64,000 nucleotides of DNA from Symsagittifera roscoffensis (GCF_963678635.1 NC_087067.1:7361716-7425715); one strand, 5' to 3'; positions 22,433 to 35,480 are shown, numbered from the stretch's first letter. Translations and numbers: made by a program. The notes: a model not told the origin generated them from the letters alone.

Positions 22433-23899
22433 CTTTATACATGTTAATCCGAGGGACTCTAGCTCCACTTGACCCTTTGTAACAGATTTTTCGCTCTAAC
22501 TTGGTTCAGCCTTTGACAAATTTGTCTGTTGTAGTTCCCAGGACAATTTTGTCTGTTGTAGCTCCCAATCAACAGCAGCAAGTCCTTTCGGCATCTCCAG
22601 AACAAAATTATCCTAAATTAGCAAGTTTTTTGGTCACTTCCAATTTTGCAGGTGTCAGTAAATGCCAGACGGCTTTCTGTGATCCGGGATTTTTTTTCAT
22701 TAACCACAAAAAAGGACAACGACATAATTTGTCAAATTTGGTTCACTCTTGTCTTTCGCTGCATTCTGTTTACGAGCCAGTTAGCTTATTGCAGTTCATT
22801 CTACCAGTTTCTTATAGCTTGCTGGTCTTGCCTCCGCAAACTGTCTTGTCTACTCATCCGGTACTAAACTTTCTAAGCCCTGGCTCAGTAGTTCGGGTAA
22901 TTTTTAATAATCATTTTGCTCCGACACAGCCGTGAACGTCCCTTCTGGTTTTGCACCGTTCGTTCCTTCATCAACATCAGCTAACCAGTTTTGTCTGAGT
23001 CAGCAAACTACAGTGTCAGTAGTTGCTGGCTATCAGGCACCTGAACTCCCCTCTCAAATAATAAGTGTGTTCGCTAGTAGTTATAACTTTTCAAAAGAGA
23101 ACTATGATTCTTATAGTAAATTTGGGAGATCAGCTGTTACTGCCCCCTTAATGTCAGCCTAAAAACACTGCGTTGCTTCCACAAATTTGTCATCCGTAGT
23201 AGCTCTGATTGCTTCTCCGAAAATTTTTGGTCCTTGTTTAAGATGATGGAATGTGGTAATTAAAGCAGGCTAATTAAAGGTTCATTCATGATCATCACGG
23301 TACTTTCTCTAGTTACCCAGCTTATATGGCTAAATGAAATTTAGTTTGAAATTTTAGTGCTTGAGAAAAAAACCCTGTTTTTTTTACAGATTTATCTTTA
23401 GATAGCATATGGAACAAAATAATTATAATCGTTTTTACAAAAAAGGCTTGTTTGTGATTTTTGGATTTTTTTTGGTTAAAAAACTCATCCTGAACTACGT
23501 TATAAACACAAAAACCAAATTTTGCATGCAGTTTTTGTTTCGTAAAATATGTTTTTGTGCACAAAAGCAAGTTTTTAATACAAAAAAAATTAGAAGATTT
23601 TTAAACATAATTTTTGTGTTTTTTTTGTATGAAAAAAGCAAATCTGATCTTAAACAGATACAATTTTGCGTTTGTTGAGGTATTAATAATTCAAAAAAAT
23701 TTGCTTCATATTAGTTGAAGCAAGTAATAACACCAAAAACATCAAACAACATGCCTCAATTCAACATGGAACGACTCATGAGCAGATATAATAGCAAATG
23801 ACGCTTTAAAAAAACGAAACATATTGAGCGTGAAATGACTCAAGTTATCGACAGTGGAAATTTTCAAACTGTCATAATTTTCAGAGATCTTTCAAAAAC
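22433..23899. other. Unclassified sequence with Ser/Val/Pro-rich open frames
   Basis: Two adjoining plus-strand frames (to 22935, and 22932-23162) are Ser-, Pro- and Val-rich and contain a short direct repeat (TTTGTCTGTTGTAGTTCCCA at 22521 and a close copy at 22549). The first lacks an ATG and no family is recognisable. A degenerate repeat is more likely than a gene. 23400-23510 holds the dispersed repeat also seen at 21530. Confidence 0.35.
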
Positions 23900-24070
23900 T
23901 ATTTAAAATAAAACATGTTTTGGATTTGAGCTCATTAGAACAAAGTCTTTCGAACAAAAAAAACGACAAAACTGCTTGTTAAAAAGTCAAAGTTTATCTT
24001 AAGAAAAACTTTCCCACCACGCGCAATTACCCTACCTTTGTTTCAATAATTGGAACAACAAGACTACCAA
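23900..24070 (-). repeat. Degenerate family-1 fragment
   Basis: Minus-strand remnant of the family-1 5' half: TTTGAGCTCATTAGAACAAAG, TGCTTGTTAAAAAGTC and a decayed GTCGGAA equivalent (ATTGGAACAACAAGACT). Confidence 0.5.
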
Positions 24071-24369
24071 GGGCAAAACAATGAGTATTCTTTTTTTTTA
24101 AAAAACTGTAATTCAAGCATCATTGTCGCAAGTTGGCTAATTTGTCAAAATTGAAGATAAATTAAATTTTCGACCAATAGTCGGACTGGTAGAAACAATA
24201 AAAAAACGAACTGAATTTTAGGTAAATCATCATCAATTTCGATCTCATAAAAAAAAGTCTCTTGCTTCGCACCGGTACACAATAGTGGTGTCTAGTCCAC
24301 GATCTTGAAATAATTAATACTAAAACTTCATAAGATCGATCCAAAACCGACGAGGCAAGGGCTTGGCTT

Positions 24370-26400
24370 ATTGTTTTCATTGGGAGAGCAAACTCAGAGA
24401 AGAAAATTGGCAAGGCTGCAGACTGCAGACGGAGGGAATCACGCAGGCTTTCAAAGGACATTTTTTTTCTCAGTAAATGCGGAGTGCAAGCAATCAAGAA
24501 ATGGGATAATCTTTCTTCACCAAAAAACTTCAGCGTGTCGACGTTCAATGCGATCCAAATTATGGTGCGATACCACTTTAGACCCACAGAACTTTTGGTT
24601 GCCGCTGAGCGAGCCAAGTTCCTTTGACATTTCAAAATCAAGGACCTTGCCACCAAGATGCTCCCGCTCAATGACTTACGGAGTCAAGACTTCGAATGAA
24701 TAGACCAGCACAACAAGTGTTTCAGGGCATACAATATTTTTTTTTGCTCAAAACTAGTCATCCAACCCTACTCCCTGGACCAGGAAGTAACTGTGACAAA
24801 TTGATGCTTCAGAGCATGCAGTTAGTTGGGTTTCTCACAAAAAGTTTTCCACAAGAAGGGCTTACAGTGATCTGCTTTCCAAGGAAGATATCATCAGCTG
24901 AGTGTAACTACGAGAAGCCTTGGCACTCGGGTTCATGGTCACAAGTTCACTCATTAGGCGCAAGTTCACTCTACAAACAGATCACAATTGCTTGCAGCAC
25001 CTCTTTGCTCCAGACGGAGAGATACCATAAAACCAGATTGGCTATTGCGCTAATGGGATTCGACAATAAGTTGAGTTTTCTGCCAGGAGAGTAGAATTCA
25101 CATGCGGAGGCTCCGAGCACAACTGCGTTTTGACATTGAGACAACTGAAAATGAGAAAATCTGTTTCTTTCAGAGTGATATCTTCTTTGCAGATACGTAG
25201 AGAATCAAGCTGAACGACTTATAAATCGATCTTCAATCGAATCGAACATATCAGGACGTCTTTAGTGGTATACAGAGATCTGATAGAAGACAATGCTCAG
25301 GCTTTGAATCACATCAACCAAGAAGGAAGCTGAAACATTGACAACACGGAAACCATCATCTACAGGGGCGTTGTCGTCATCTACACAGGCGCTGCAGAGT
25401 TCATACAGCCGAGATTCAGAATACAAGTTAAATTTGATCCTCACAAGACGCACCCAGGAACACAAGCAACAGAAATGGCGCTGAGAATGCTTTTTCTTGG
25501 CCTGGTATGTCTCATTAGAATAGACCATTGCTATGGAAAACAAATTCCTAGTGATCAGAAGCAGGCTTTTGGAAAGAACCCATATGGGATATGCTAACAT
25601 CAAAGTGCAAGGAAGCATATTATTTGTTGTTGACGCAGGAAGTGGTTGGATTGAAGCATTACTGACCAATGAACCAATGACAGAACTACTCCAATTAACA
25701 GGAAATGTCAGTCAGCTGTCTTTGTAAGATTTGGAGTAACCAAAACTTTAGTTTCTGACAATGAAGCGAATTTCGGAGCGACGACTTCAAAGCATGATGC
25801 AAGTTTTCCGAGAATTAACACGACAGAAGCACCGATCTACCACCCTCGAGCAAATAGATTAGCAAGAGAAGCAACCCGGACAATTAAACACGCCAAGGCA
25901 TGGGAGAAAATATATCAGTAATTTTTTTCCGTTTCTTCAACCAGTACTAATGTAGCATAGAAACACATCAAAAATAAAAGAAAAAAAACAGAAAAACAGC
26001 AGAGTTTTTTCTTGATTTTGAGGTATGCCAAAAAAATACCAAATTAGGACATGGGAGCACTGCCTGCAACAATCATCAATCAAAGTTGAACCAACATATT
26101 CTGGATCCAACTCGTTCAATCAGAATGGATTGTTCTTTTATGCGACACATAGATTGCAAGTTGCAGTCAATAGACCAATACCATAGACGAAACGAGTGAT
26201 ATTGTCGATGATGAAATTCCAGCGCTGCATGAAGATGGAGAACAACCTTCGCCAACTCCAAACGATCAATGTGAACCGGTCTCAGACAAACTCAAACTAT
26301 CTTCAAAATTTTGGTAACCAACAAAACACTACGGTGCTCAACATCCGCAGATCTTTTTTAGAAAAGGATGGAAGATGTGATGATCTGAGAAAGCATTGAC
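24370..26400 (+). pseudogene. Decayed Ty3/gypsy gag-pol (RT missing)
   Basis: Remnants appear in the right order but in changing frames with stops. Around 24530-24620 a gag capsid-like segment has YHFRPTELLVAAERAKF. Around 24890-25094 an RNase H C-terminal part has ISSAECNYEK and RLAIALMGFDNKLSFLPG. Around 25310-25550 the integrase zinc domain has HPGTQATEMALRML. Around 25610-25900 the integrase core has FVVDAGSGWIEA, then LVSDNEANF, then YHPRANRLAREATRTIK, covering the D, D and E positions. 26190-26390 fits a charged, Pro-containing pol tail. Protease and RT are not found, so a large deletion lies near 24700-24850. It is unrelated in detail to elements A and B and on the opposite strand. No LTRs were found. 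Confidence 0.7.
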
Positions 26401-27411
26401 GTTAGAAATCTTAAGCGCATTTTATGTCTCTTTATTAACAGTTGAGTTTAACCAATTGTCACTATGTCTCAAACTTGATAGATTCTCATGATGTTAAGCA
26501 ATTCTATCCATGAACGCGATACTTTTTGAATGTTTTTTGGTAAGTTTTTATTACAACTGGGAACAAAAGAACAGAAAATCTTTTATATCCTTGATGACGT
26601 ATCTTGCTTTTATGTATACTTTTCACTCTGAAAAAGCTATAAATACTAATCAAATTTCAAAAAATATATCACTAACATTTATCTCAATTAAATTTTCATA
26701 ACATTTCTACTGCCTTGCACCGAACCACAACATTTCAATCAGCGAAATTTGTGTGAAGATATAAAACAAACACAGAACATTTCTCCCTCCTTTTTAATGG
26801 TTGGAGCAAAACAAGGAATTTTTCAGAAACGGAGAGGTTTTACGCAACAATAATGATTTTACGTGTCAGCATTGATTTTAGATTGAGATCAAATTAAAAA
26901 AACAAAAAAAGTTAAGATAAAAAACATCCCTTTGGAGGAGAAATCGGGAAAAAAGAAAATAATTAATTATTGAGCAAATAGAAATGCAAATAAAGTTATA
27001 GCTGTTTGAAATCTTGGCAAAAAATTGTTGTTATAATTTACTGAAAAGTATTAATATTAAAATGGAAAAAACATTCAAAAAATTTGAAAACGCGACCCAA
27101 GCAATTATTGCTCTCCTAAGTGATTTTTTGAGATATCTATATCATTAAAATGTTGATCGTGAAAAGAGATAGAGGTAGACTTTTTTAAACGGAGGTATTG
27201 TGCAGAAATTTTTTCCTATAAACATAATTTAACCTGAGATACCGCATAAAAAATAAGTTTCTTCAATTTGTTTTGGAAAGTGACAGGCCTAGAGGAGGGT
27301 GTACCGGTCTGTTTTTGTTTGTTTCTTTTAAATGGTTCCATTTTTTTGTAAATTAGCTTTAATGAGAATGAAATGTTGAAGAAAGTTTTTTCTTTAAGAA
27401 AATTTTGAAAC
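26401..27411. other. AT-rich intergenic sequence left of element A
   Basis: No gene or clear repeat seen. Confidence 0.5.
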
Positions 27412-27415
27412 CAAA
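27412..27415. other. Target-site duplication of element A, left (CAAA)
   Basis: CAAA directly left of the LTR start TGAGTTAG. The same four bases follow the right LTR at 49084-49087. A 4 bp TSD is within the Ty3/gypsy range. Confidence 0.8.
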
Positions 27416-27827
27416 TGAGTTAGAACCAATGTGGTTAACTCATAGAGTAATTTCGGATAGGGTACACCGTCTGCTCGTCACGCTATCTTATTTTTGGCCG
27501 GTTAGATTCGTGCAACTTCTTAGTCTAATACCGATCCTATTCTTACTCTTAAACTTTCTAGTCTCAGGGTGTTTAACTAGTCTCTGCTAGCCTCAATAGA
27601 TCTAGGGTATACTGGTTTGATGCGGCTGCTGAAGTTCTCTTGGAGAGGCAACTAATTTCTAAGTTAAATTCAAATCTCTCTGGTGCTGAAATTACAAGTA
27701 ATTTCAGCACTTACAAATAAGTGGGTTGTTAGTTAGATGGATATTATGATTGGTTAATATTAAATACTTTACAGTGGTAAAATATCCAATTTATCCAATC
27801 GTAAAATATAGTTTAGATCAGGTTCCA
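27416..27827 (-). repeat. Element A 3' LTR
   Basis: 412 bp, TG...CA bounded in plus orientation (TGAGTTAGAACC ... ATCAGGTTCCA). Differs from the other A LTR at about a dozen bases plus a 2 bp indel, so A is not a recent insertion. Contains a palindrome GCTGAAATTAC-AA-GTAATTTCAGC. Confidence 0.95.
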
Positions 27828-29429
27828 CCCATCCGGGTTTTACAGAGTTTTTAGAATTATCTTTCTGCAATTCAAAGGATGGATGATGAACGTTGGTATT
27901 TGGCGAACATCATATTCTTGTCCGGTTTCTCTTGTTAAAGAAGTTCCAGGACCCTGGGGTTAGGGACATCAATCGTTGTGTCGTCTTGTGACAACGACTG
28001 TGTTCCCCAATGAAATCTATCTGATTTCAAAATGGTTTGCTATGACGGGTTTTTCTGTATTATGTAGAGAACTTGTTTTGTGTTCAACCTCGTCTGGGAA
28101 TGGCGTGGAGATCGTGTGTGGAAGGGATGCCTCGTAACTCGGATCTGTACGTATACTTGAACATCGAGGTGGTCATTGGTCTAGTTCAATGAAGTCCTTT
28201 TCTGCGAAGTCAAGTCGTACTCGAAATCCTTTGAGTTGTGATTGTGGACGGCATATCGGTTGTGGTTAGCCATTCTTGTTCGAGTGTGATGGGATCATTT
28301 TAACTTTGGATGTTCGTCTTTGTTGTTGTGTGTTGATCTATTTACTGCAAGGTATGGTTTACAATTTATAAAACAAATTTAGTTCGATTTTTTCATCATG
28401 AATTTAGTTAGTTGTTTTCACAAAAACATTTTTTTTAGTTCGGTTATTTTGAAGAGTTACTCACCCTTGAGTACCTCTTATTAAAAATAGAAGTGTGGTC
28501 ACAAAGCGTGGATGTAGCGCGGTGGGTTAGGCCGGCTATAGAGCATGCTCAGGACGTCCTCTCTGGTGGGTTAGGCCAGGAGTGGGAGTATGATTTCGTG
28601 CGGTTTCTGTGAGAGGTCCTGTTATGTGATAACGTTTTATGTTGGGTTTATTGTGGTTTTTCTTATGTTTCGTTGGTTGTGTCCTTTTTTTCAAAAATCA
28701 AATTGTTTTTGGTATGGGTTTGTCTTTCGACTTTTTTGTGTTTTATTATTTCTTTCTTAGACTTTATAATAGTCTTCAAAAGAATAAATTATCCAGTTTT
28801 AAACTGGGTTAATCCGGTTTGGGTACCGTTGGTTTCCTTTCCTTAGTCATGCTGTTATTCTATGATTTGTGGTGTTTAGTAAGCTGCATTGGTTAGTTTT
28901 GTTTAGTATATAATTCCTTTCCAACCGGGTTAAAGGAAAGTTTGAAACGTGTTATCTTGTGTTAGAGTTGTTGAGTGTGAAAGCTTGAAACTGAAATTCA
29001 TTATTTAAACAATTCTTCGTGGGCGAGCTGTGCGAGTTTGGATAGAATTCTTGTGCGAGTGAATGAAAATATCAAAAGGTAAGTACTGCATTTTCATTTT
29101 ATCATTTTATTGCATAGAATTTCAAATTTACTGCTTTTTTGGGAAAATTTTAAGTTATAAATTTTTATCGTAATTTAATTTACTGCTTTATGGGGAAACA
29201 ATTTAGAAATTAACTCACTACAATTGGAATGAATTTTATTATATTATCTTGTGCAAAATTTTAATGAAGTTTAGAAGAATTTTAACAAGTTTATTTTTTG
29301 TTTTGCTTTTCTGTTTTTTGTAGATGATCGTGGTATGAAGACTAGAAAAGTAAAAGAAACATGATTAAAGAATGGTTAGTACTAATTTAAATTTATTAGT
29401 TAAGAATATTTTTAAATTATACTTACCTG
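27828..29429 (-). other. Element A 3' untranslated region
   Basis: Aligns throughout with 50676-52286 of element B and has no conserved open frame on either strand. It contains a structured segment (28494-28640), listed separately. The bases next to the LTR (minus ACCCGGATGGG) would be the polypurine-tract position but are only weakly purine-rich. Confidence 0.7.
28494..28640 (-). promoter_or_regulatory. Conserved structured 3' UTR segment (copy A)
   Basis: About 140 bp nearly identical to 51344-51490 in B, although flanking non-coding sequence has diverged more. It contains GGTGGGTTAGGCC twice, the self-complementary GGACGTCC and GCATGC, and a CCTGG/CCAGG stem in the B copy. Likely a folded cis-acting RNA element (inference). 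Confidence 0.4.
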
Positions 29430-30117
29430 TTAATCGTCTGGGAAAAAACCGTGGGGGAAGATGTCGTGTATCATGCCCGATGTTGTTAGTAATTTTGCTA
29501 GTATGCGAATGATGTTTTTAGTTTGAAGCAGTGGCCAAAGCAATTGAAGTGCTTTAATGGTTTTTAGTTCTTCGGTGCCTACTGCAAACTCATAAGGTGT
29601 GTTTTGAATGAAGTTATATATTTTGTGATTATATTCAGTATTGTGAATAAATTCTAATATTGGGATTTCTATAGGCTGGATAAATTAGTTGTGGGTTAGC
29701 GAAGCGGTCGTCATCTAGAAATTGGTATTGATTAGTTCGGATGATATAATGGTCGTAATATTCTATTGTAAATTCGTTAGCACGAGGTGCAGTGAATGTT
29801 TTTAGTAATTTTTAATATCATATATAAGTAAATTGTCTAGGTGTTAGTGTTGCGGTGAGTCTATATAGCATATCTTTATTCTTTTCTATATCGTCATGAG
29901 TACTAGATAGTGGCAGGCAAAGGGGATTAGTAAAATGGTAATATGCTGTCCAGTGAAGTGTGGGCATTAAAACATGTTCATCTACAAAACTACGTGTGTC
30001 GTTAGTGTCGTTAGGTGTGTTTAATGTATATAGAATTTCAAATTTAATGCTTTTTTGAGAAAATTTAAAGTTATAAATTTTTATCGTAATTAAATTTACT
30101 GCTTTATGGGTAAACAA
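29430..30117 (-). pseudogene. Second, internally deleted copy of the accessory ORF 3' part (A)
   Basis: A tandem repeat of the region 30345-31400. It keeps the last ~85 codons and the TAA-CAG-GTAAGT end, then jumps across ~480 bp (junction near 29684), then continues with the middle of the gene up to TRSFVDEHVLMPTL. It is a by-product of the 3' tandem duplication in element A. Confidence 0.75.
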
Positions 30118-30344
30118 TTTTTAATTTAACTTACTACATTTGGTATGAATTTTATTATATTATCTTGTGCAATATATAAATGAAGTTTAGAAGAATTTTA
30201 ACAAGTTTATTTTTTATTTTTTTTTCTGTTTTTTGTAGATGATCGTGGTATGAAGACCAGAAATATAAAAGAAACATGAATAAAGAATGGTTAGTACTAA
30301 TTTAAATTTATTAGTTAAGAATATTTTTAAATTATACTTACCTG

Positions 30345-31259
30345 TTAATCGTCTGGGAAAAAGCCGTGGGGGAAGATGTCGTGTATCATGTCCGATGTTG
30401 TTAGTAATTTTGCTAGTATGCGAATGATGTTTTTAGTTTGAAGCAGTGGCCAAAGCAATTGAAGTGCTTTAATGGTTTTTAGTTCTTCGGTGCCTACTGC
30501 AAACTCATAAGGTGTGTTTTGAATGAGGTTATATATTTTGTGATTATATTTAGTATTGTGAATAATTTCTAATATTGGGATTTCTATAGGCTGGATAAAT
30601 TCATGTGGGATAAGGAAGGGTCTGGATTCTTCGGCGTTAAAGGTCTTCGTGATGGGACAAAATATATACATTTGTGTTACTGGGTCATAATTGCGGAGGA
30701 TGCCCTGGAAGTTAGTATCCTTGATGCAATATGTGAAATTAAGAAAAAATGGTGAAGTGTACTTCGAGTTAAGAAACTGAAAACGATGGTTTGGTTGTCT
30801 TGATGGAGTATGTAAATCAAAATGATTTTGTATGAAGCGATAGTATGTATATGTATGATTCTGCTTAGTGCGTTACATAATGTCGTATGATCAGTGCAAA
30901 TCGCGTTCATGTGGTGCAAGGAAGTGAAAGGTTAGTGAAAAAAACTGAAATTTGTCTTGAAAACTTTCGTAAGCTTGAATATCATTTAGTGCTTCAGAAA
31001 TGATGTGATCATATTTTCTATCAAAAATAATAAGTGTGAATACATATGACGTTTTGATGAAAAATTTTTCTGTTAGTTGTGGGTTAGCGAAGCGGTCGTC
31101 ATCTAGAAATTGGTCTTGATTAGTTCGGATGATATTATGGTTGTAATATTCTATTGTAAATTCGTTAGCACGAGGTGCAGTGAATGTTTTTAGTAATTTT
31201 CTATATCCTATATAAGTAAATTGTCTAGGTGTTAGTGTTGCGGTGAGTCTATATAGCAT
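30345..31259 (-). pseudogene. Accessory ORF C-terminal region, broken (A)
   Basis: Homologous to the last ~400 residues of the intact 601 aa protein at 52287-54092, but split into at least three frames (30345-30671, 30677-30919, 30891-31259) by stops and frameshifts. Blocks such as LTPRQFTYIGY, FLAPHERDLH and the C-terminal DIFPHGFFPDD are still clear. The stop codon is followed directly by CAG-GTAAGT, as in B. Confidence 0.8.
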
Positions 31260-31409
31260 ATCTTTATTCTTTTCTATATCGTCATGAGTATTAGATAGTG
31301 GCAGGCAAAGGGGATTAGTAAAATGGTAATATGCTGTCCAGTGAAGTGTGGGCCTTAAAACATGTTCATCTACAAAACTACGTGTGTCGTTAGTGTCGTT
31401 AGGTGTGTT

Positions 31410-32210
31410 TTATGTATATTGTGGGAATGAGGGTGAGGTGATTGCTAGATAATCTTTCGTGTTGGTGTGTTGTGGGTGATTAATATATTCGCAGGCTGTT
31501 CCGGGTTTGGTCGGGAATGGGTGATTCGGGAATTTTCGTTTAAAAGTGCGATAAGCTCGGTGAGTGCTACTCGATGTTTCGGTGGATGTGGGTGATTGTG
31601 CTAATGATGCAGTGTAAGCTGAGGAGGGTGTAGGAGTAGGTGGGTTTGAGGATTCTATTGTGGATGAAATTTGATGTATGGTGAGGGTGTTAGGGTGTAT
31701 TAACTGTTGTTGTAGGGTGATAAAATTATCGAGTTCCTGGGAAATTTGGGGGCTATCTGGAGAATTATTAGATGATCGGTTGGAATGATAGGGAGAGTAG
31801 GTTGGGGTTACTTGCGAAGCATAAGAAGGAGTGGGAACGGAATGGGGGTGAATCATTTGGTGGGATTGGTTGAAAAGGGTGTTTTGAAAAAACTGAGGAG
31901 TTGGTTTGAAAATTATTGAATGGAGATGGTTCGGGTTATGTGGTAGGGGTGGCAACTGTGGTGCGGTAAGTGTTACTTCCATGTTATTATGTTCTTCGTC
32001 GTACGTGTTCTGTCTTGTCGCTATTTTTGTATTATATTCTTTTATTTGTGCGTCTAGAAGAATTTTGTTTATTGATGAAGAAAAAATTCCAAAAAATCCT
32101 GCAAATAGTATGCGTGCTACACTTGCTTGTCTATTTACTTGTGTGTGTATAGCGCATGTGTTATAGATTCCTTTTAAAAGTGAAAAGAGAAATCCTATAA
32201 AGTTAAGCAT
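31410..32210 (-). pseudogene. Env membrane segment joined to accessory N-terminus (A)
   Basis: One open frame of 266 codons whose first ~90 residues match the env membrane anchor of B (FIGFLFSLLKGIYNTC...) and whose remainder matches the Pro/Ser/Thr-rich N-terminal part of the accessory ORF. In B these are two genes in different frames overlapping by 4 bases. The single frame in A therefore comes from a deletion that removed the env tail and the start of the accessory gene, and is not evidence for a natural fusion. Confidence 0.7.
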
Positions 32211-34406
32211 TGCGTATAGGATAGTTAATTTTTCTAAGATGTATTAGGGCCAGGCCATCCTAGAAAATCGAGAATTTCATTTTTTAGGGTAACAAAGCAA
32301 AAAATATTTGAAGGTGAAATATCTTGTGGTCTGTAATTTTCACCGTTTAGATATATATAGTCTTTAATGTCTTTAAAATATCCGCTATAATCTTGTGTAT
32401 AAATATCTGCAAATCCTGCGGTTTCGGCAAGTTTTCGTAAATTTTGATCAATTGATTGTCTTTGTATAGTATCCATTTGTGTTAATAATTCTTGGAATTG
32501 TTGTGTTCTAATGTGGTGTTGGATATCTGATTTTGAATATATTCCAATTGATTGTAAGTCAATATTTGGATTACGAGCAATAGCTCTGATGCTTTGGGGT
32601 GAAATTTTTTTAATTGATTGCATTAACGTATGGTATGGAGTAAGAAGATAATATTTTTCTTCATCAGGGTTCAATTGTACTACATTGTGGCTGTTTTCTG
32701 ATCCACATGGGACTGCAGTATCCCACAAATATGTTCATCATGGAAGTGTGTCAACAAAATGTACCTTATTTTTATAATAAATAGGGATTCTTTTATAGTA
32801 GCGTTTATCTTCAAAAACATATAGTGGTGATACTTTTTTGGTACAAGTAAAAAACCATTAAATGTTTCCTTCGTAGTCTAGAAAAATTGATCTATTTCCT
32901 GATAATAAATATCCTGCGTAGGGTATTTTTAATACTGCTAGTGCGAGTGATTGTAGGATTTGTGTTCTTTCTAATTCGCATAGTTGGTGAAGTGTTTCTA
33001 ATTCGGAGAGTAGCATTTCTTGAAAAATTCGACTAATCGTGTAGTTTAACTTCATATCTAAGTGGATATCATAGTGGATATTACCAAAATAAGTGTTATT
33101 CATTAGTGATAGTTCTTGTAAACGTGTACTTCTAGTGTCATGTGGCTTTAGTTTTCCACCAGGTTGACCATTGCTTTTTTGAAAGTTAACTGGTATATAT
33201 GATGTTCCTTCGTTTAGAGGGTGACCTGTGGCATAAGGGTCAAATTTTATTTTTCCAGTGGTCATGTCGAAACCTTTTTCGTATTCAACTAGTATTTCAG
33301 AATATTGTGTTTTGTAAAGTGGGTTCCTGTATTTGCATGCGATTTCTGTTTCTTAATATATTTGGAAACGTGTTAATTTATTTTCTATATTATGGATATT
33401 TCGGAAATCAGTACTTTGTTTTCGTGATGGATGAACTTGTTCATATGGAACTGATTCTAAAAAAAATTTTCCGTGAAATTTTATCATTCGAGCGTGTATT
33501 TTTGCTACTTGAAATGTTGTGCATGTATCTTCGGGAAACCAAACAATTGTTGCTTGTGTCCGTGTTGTAGGATCACAATAACCTTGATTGTTTTTACAAG
33601 GTAATCTAATTCCTTGATAGATCATTGTGTTGTCGGATAAATCTCGTGTGAGTTGTATTTTTTCGAGTTGTATTTTCCAATAGAAAAACATTATTTCTTG
33701 ATATCCTTTATTTTTTTCGTCTGCTTTGCAGTTTGATGGATTATTTATTCCAATGTGTGGTATCCAGTGCTTATCGTATATGTCATAAGTTATAAGTTAA
33801 TCTTCCGTGTGCGCCGTTGTATGGGTATTTTTCATCTAGTTTTATATGTCCTTGATATCTTTCAAGTTCTGCTTGATGTACAGAATCGGCAAAGATTTGA
33901 AAATATACTAGTTTTCTGTCGGCGTTTTTATTTCTTGTGATATTTAGTCTGAGTAGCTCGTTTTTACAATCATTGGGATTTAGATGTAGAAGTCGTTCTA
34001 TATTACTTTGGTAGAATGATTCGTGGTCAAATCGGTTTTTATTTCCGTTTGAAACTTGTGAACAATGTACTTTCTTTTCGGAAAATGTTGCTGTAAATTT
34101 CTATCCTGCGACTGTTGTTGCTCGGGCTTTTGAATACAGTGTCGCCATTTTATTTGTAGTTTCTATAGCTTGTGGTTCTGTTTCGCATTGTGATACTTGA
34201 TTTATTGCATATTTGTGTAGTGTTTTTTGTTCATTTTCTTCACAATCGTAGTGTGTTACTAATAAGTCCTGGGTCCTATGCGGGGAGAAGGATTTGTGTT
34301 TTGATCGGAAAATATTGGAAAAAAGATTTGTTGAAATATCAATATTTTTAGAATATACATGTGTATGATAATCCTGAGTATGGGTTATAAAATGTGATGT
34401 AACCAA
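32211..34406 (-). pseudogene. Env glycoprotein remnants (A)
   Basis: Pieces at 34101-34406, 33353-33691, 32858-33265 and 32234-32728 align in order with the two env frames of B (cysteine blocks THYDCEENEQ, RLPCKNNQGYCDPTT, WFPEDTC, and AVPCGSENSH). The frame is broken several times. At the point where B has a stop codon (55373), A has a sense codon, so the B stop is a private mutation. Confidence 0.8.
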
Positions 34407-34439
34407 TTGTCTTTTTGGTATATCTGTCGTACTTATATA

Positions 34440-35480
34440 TTACTTCAGTTGTTATAAATGGTGGTGGTAGCGATTGAGCTGTTATATTGGGTGGGTTTAA
34501 TGGGTAAGGATGTTGAACAATGTTGTTAAGTTTAATCGTGATTTCGAATTTTAATTGTAGACTATTTTGTTGGAGTATTTGGATGTTATGGTCACGAATG
34601 TCTTAGTGGATGTCTTGTCTATATTGTAGTCTATTGAGTGCCCAATTGTGGAGTCGGTTACTTTCTGGATGTTGTCCAAATAATGGTGGGGGTGCTGTGA
34701 ACGTGTTCCAATCTAATCTTAAAGGGATATTTGTTGATGATTGTTCTCGATATCTAGCGTCGAGGTTATTTGGAAAATTTAGGGGGAAAGGCGTCGGTGA
34801 AATCTGGCTTATTGATGGTGTTGATGGTAGTGATGATGTTTCTGGTAGTGATGATGATGTTGTTGTATCCGTAGAAATATCTATCGGGTCATTTATTAAA
34901 TTTGGTTCACCTTGTGTGAATGAGTGTGTTGTCCAATATGGTAGTCGTGATGTTTGGTTTGTTAAAGGGATTGTCACGTATTTGTTCAGATGTTGGTGTT
35001 GAACCTAAGTAATCTGAGGGTATACTTGAGGTGCAACGTTGTGAAAGAAGTGTAAGGGTTCCTGGTATTGTGCTATTTGGGTTTTCTGGAGTAATTGGTG
35101 ATGGGGATTGGGGTATATTAAAATGAACTCGGGGGGTTTGAAAATTTCTATTTCGTCGTGGATGTATAATTTGTCTATTTATTTCAACTGTATTTGGTTT
35201 TGACTAATGTTTCTTATTCTACTTAATTCTTGTGGTAATGTTGGGTATAAATTATATGTTGGTTCACTTAGGGGTGCTTGTCGCTGAACTGGTTCTAATG
35301 GTTCGGATAAGCGAGCGTGTCGTTCTTCAAAAGTCTATGGGTTATCTTGGAAAGAAATTCGTGTGGATGTTTGGGGATTTTGGGTAGTTGTAGGTATTGT
35401 CGGTTTTTTTTTGGGATAATGTCGGTGATGACTGACTGTGTGATTGTTGGTTAGCAATTTTTGAAGGTATTCTGATTGAT
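34440..35480 (-). pseudogene. Pro/Ser-rich frame remnants (A)
   Basis: Homologous to the 377-codon ATG-less frame of B (56695-57828). Blocks such as LPYWTTHSFTQGEPN and NTFTAPPPLFGQH are clear. The frame is cut by stops, one soon after SFQDNP near 35335. The conservation of protein blocks between two diverged copies supports a real coding role in the ancestor. Confidence 0.65.

Noticed and set aside
24162-24671. 169-codon minus-strand ORF
   Set aside because: It is antisense to the decayed gag of the plus-strand gypsy remnant and has no recognisable motif of its own.
28505-28560. tRNA-like A box (TAGCGCGGTGGGTTAGGCC) in the element 3' UTR
   Set aside because: No B box or cloverleaf follows at a proper distance; kept only as part of a conserved structured segment.
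31410-32210. Apparent natural fusion of env anchor and accessory protein in element A
   Set aside because: In B these are separate frames with a 4-base overlap. The single frame in A is explained by a deletion in a decaying element.
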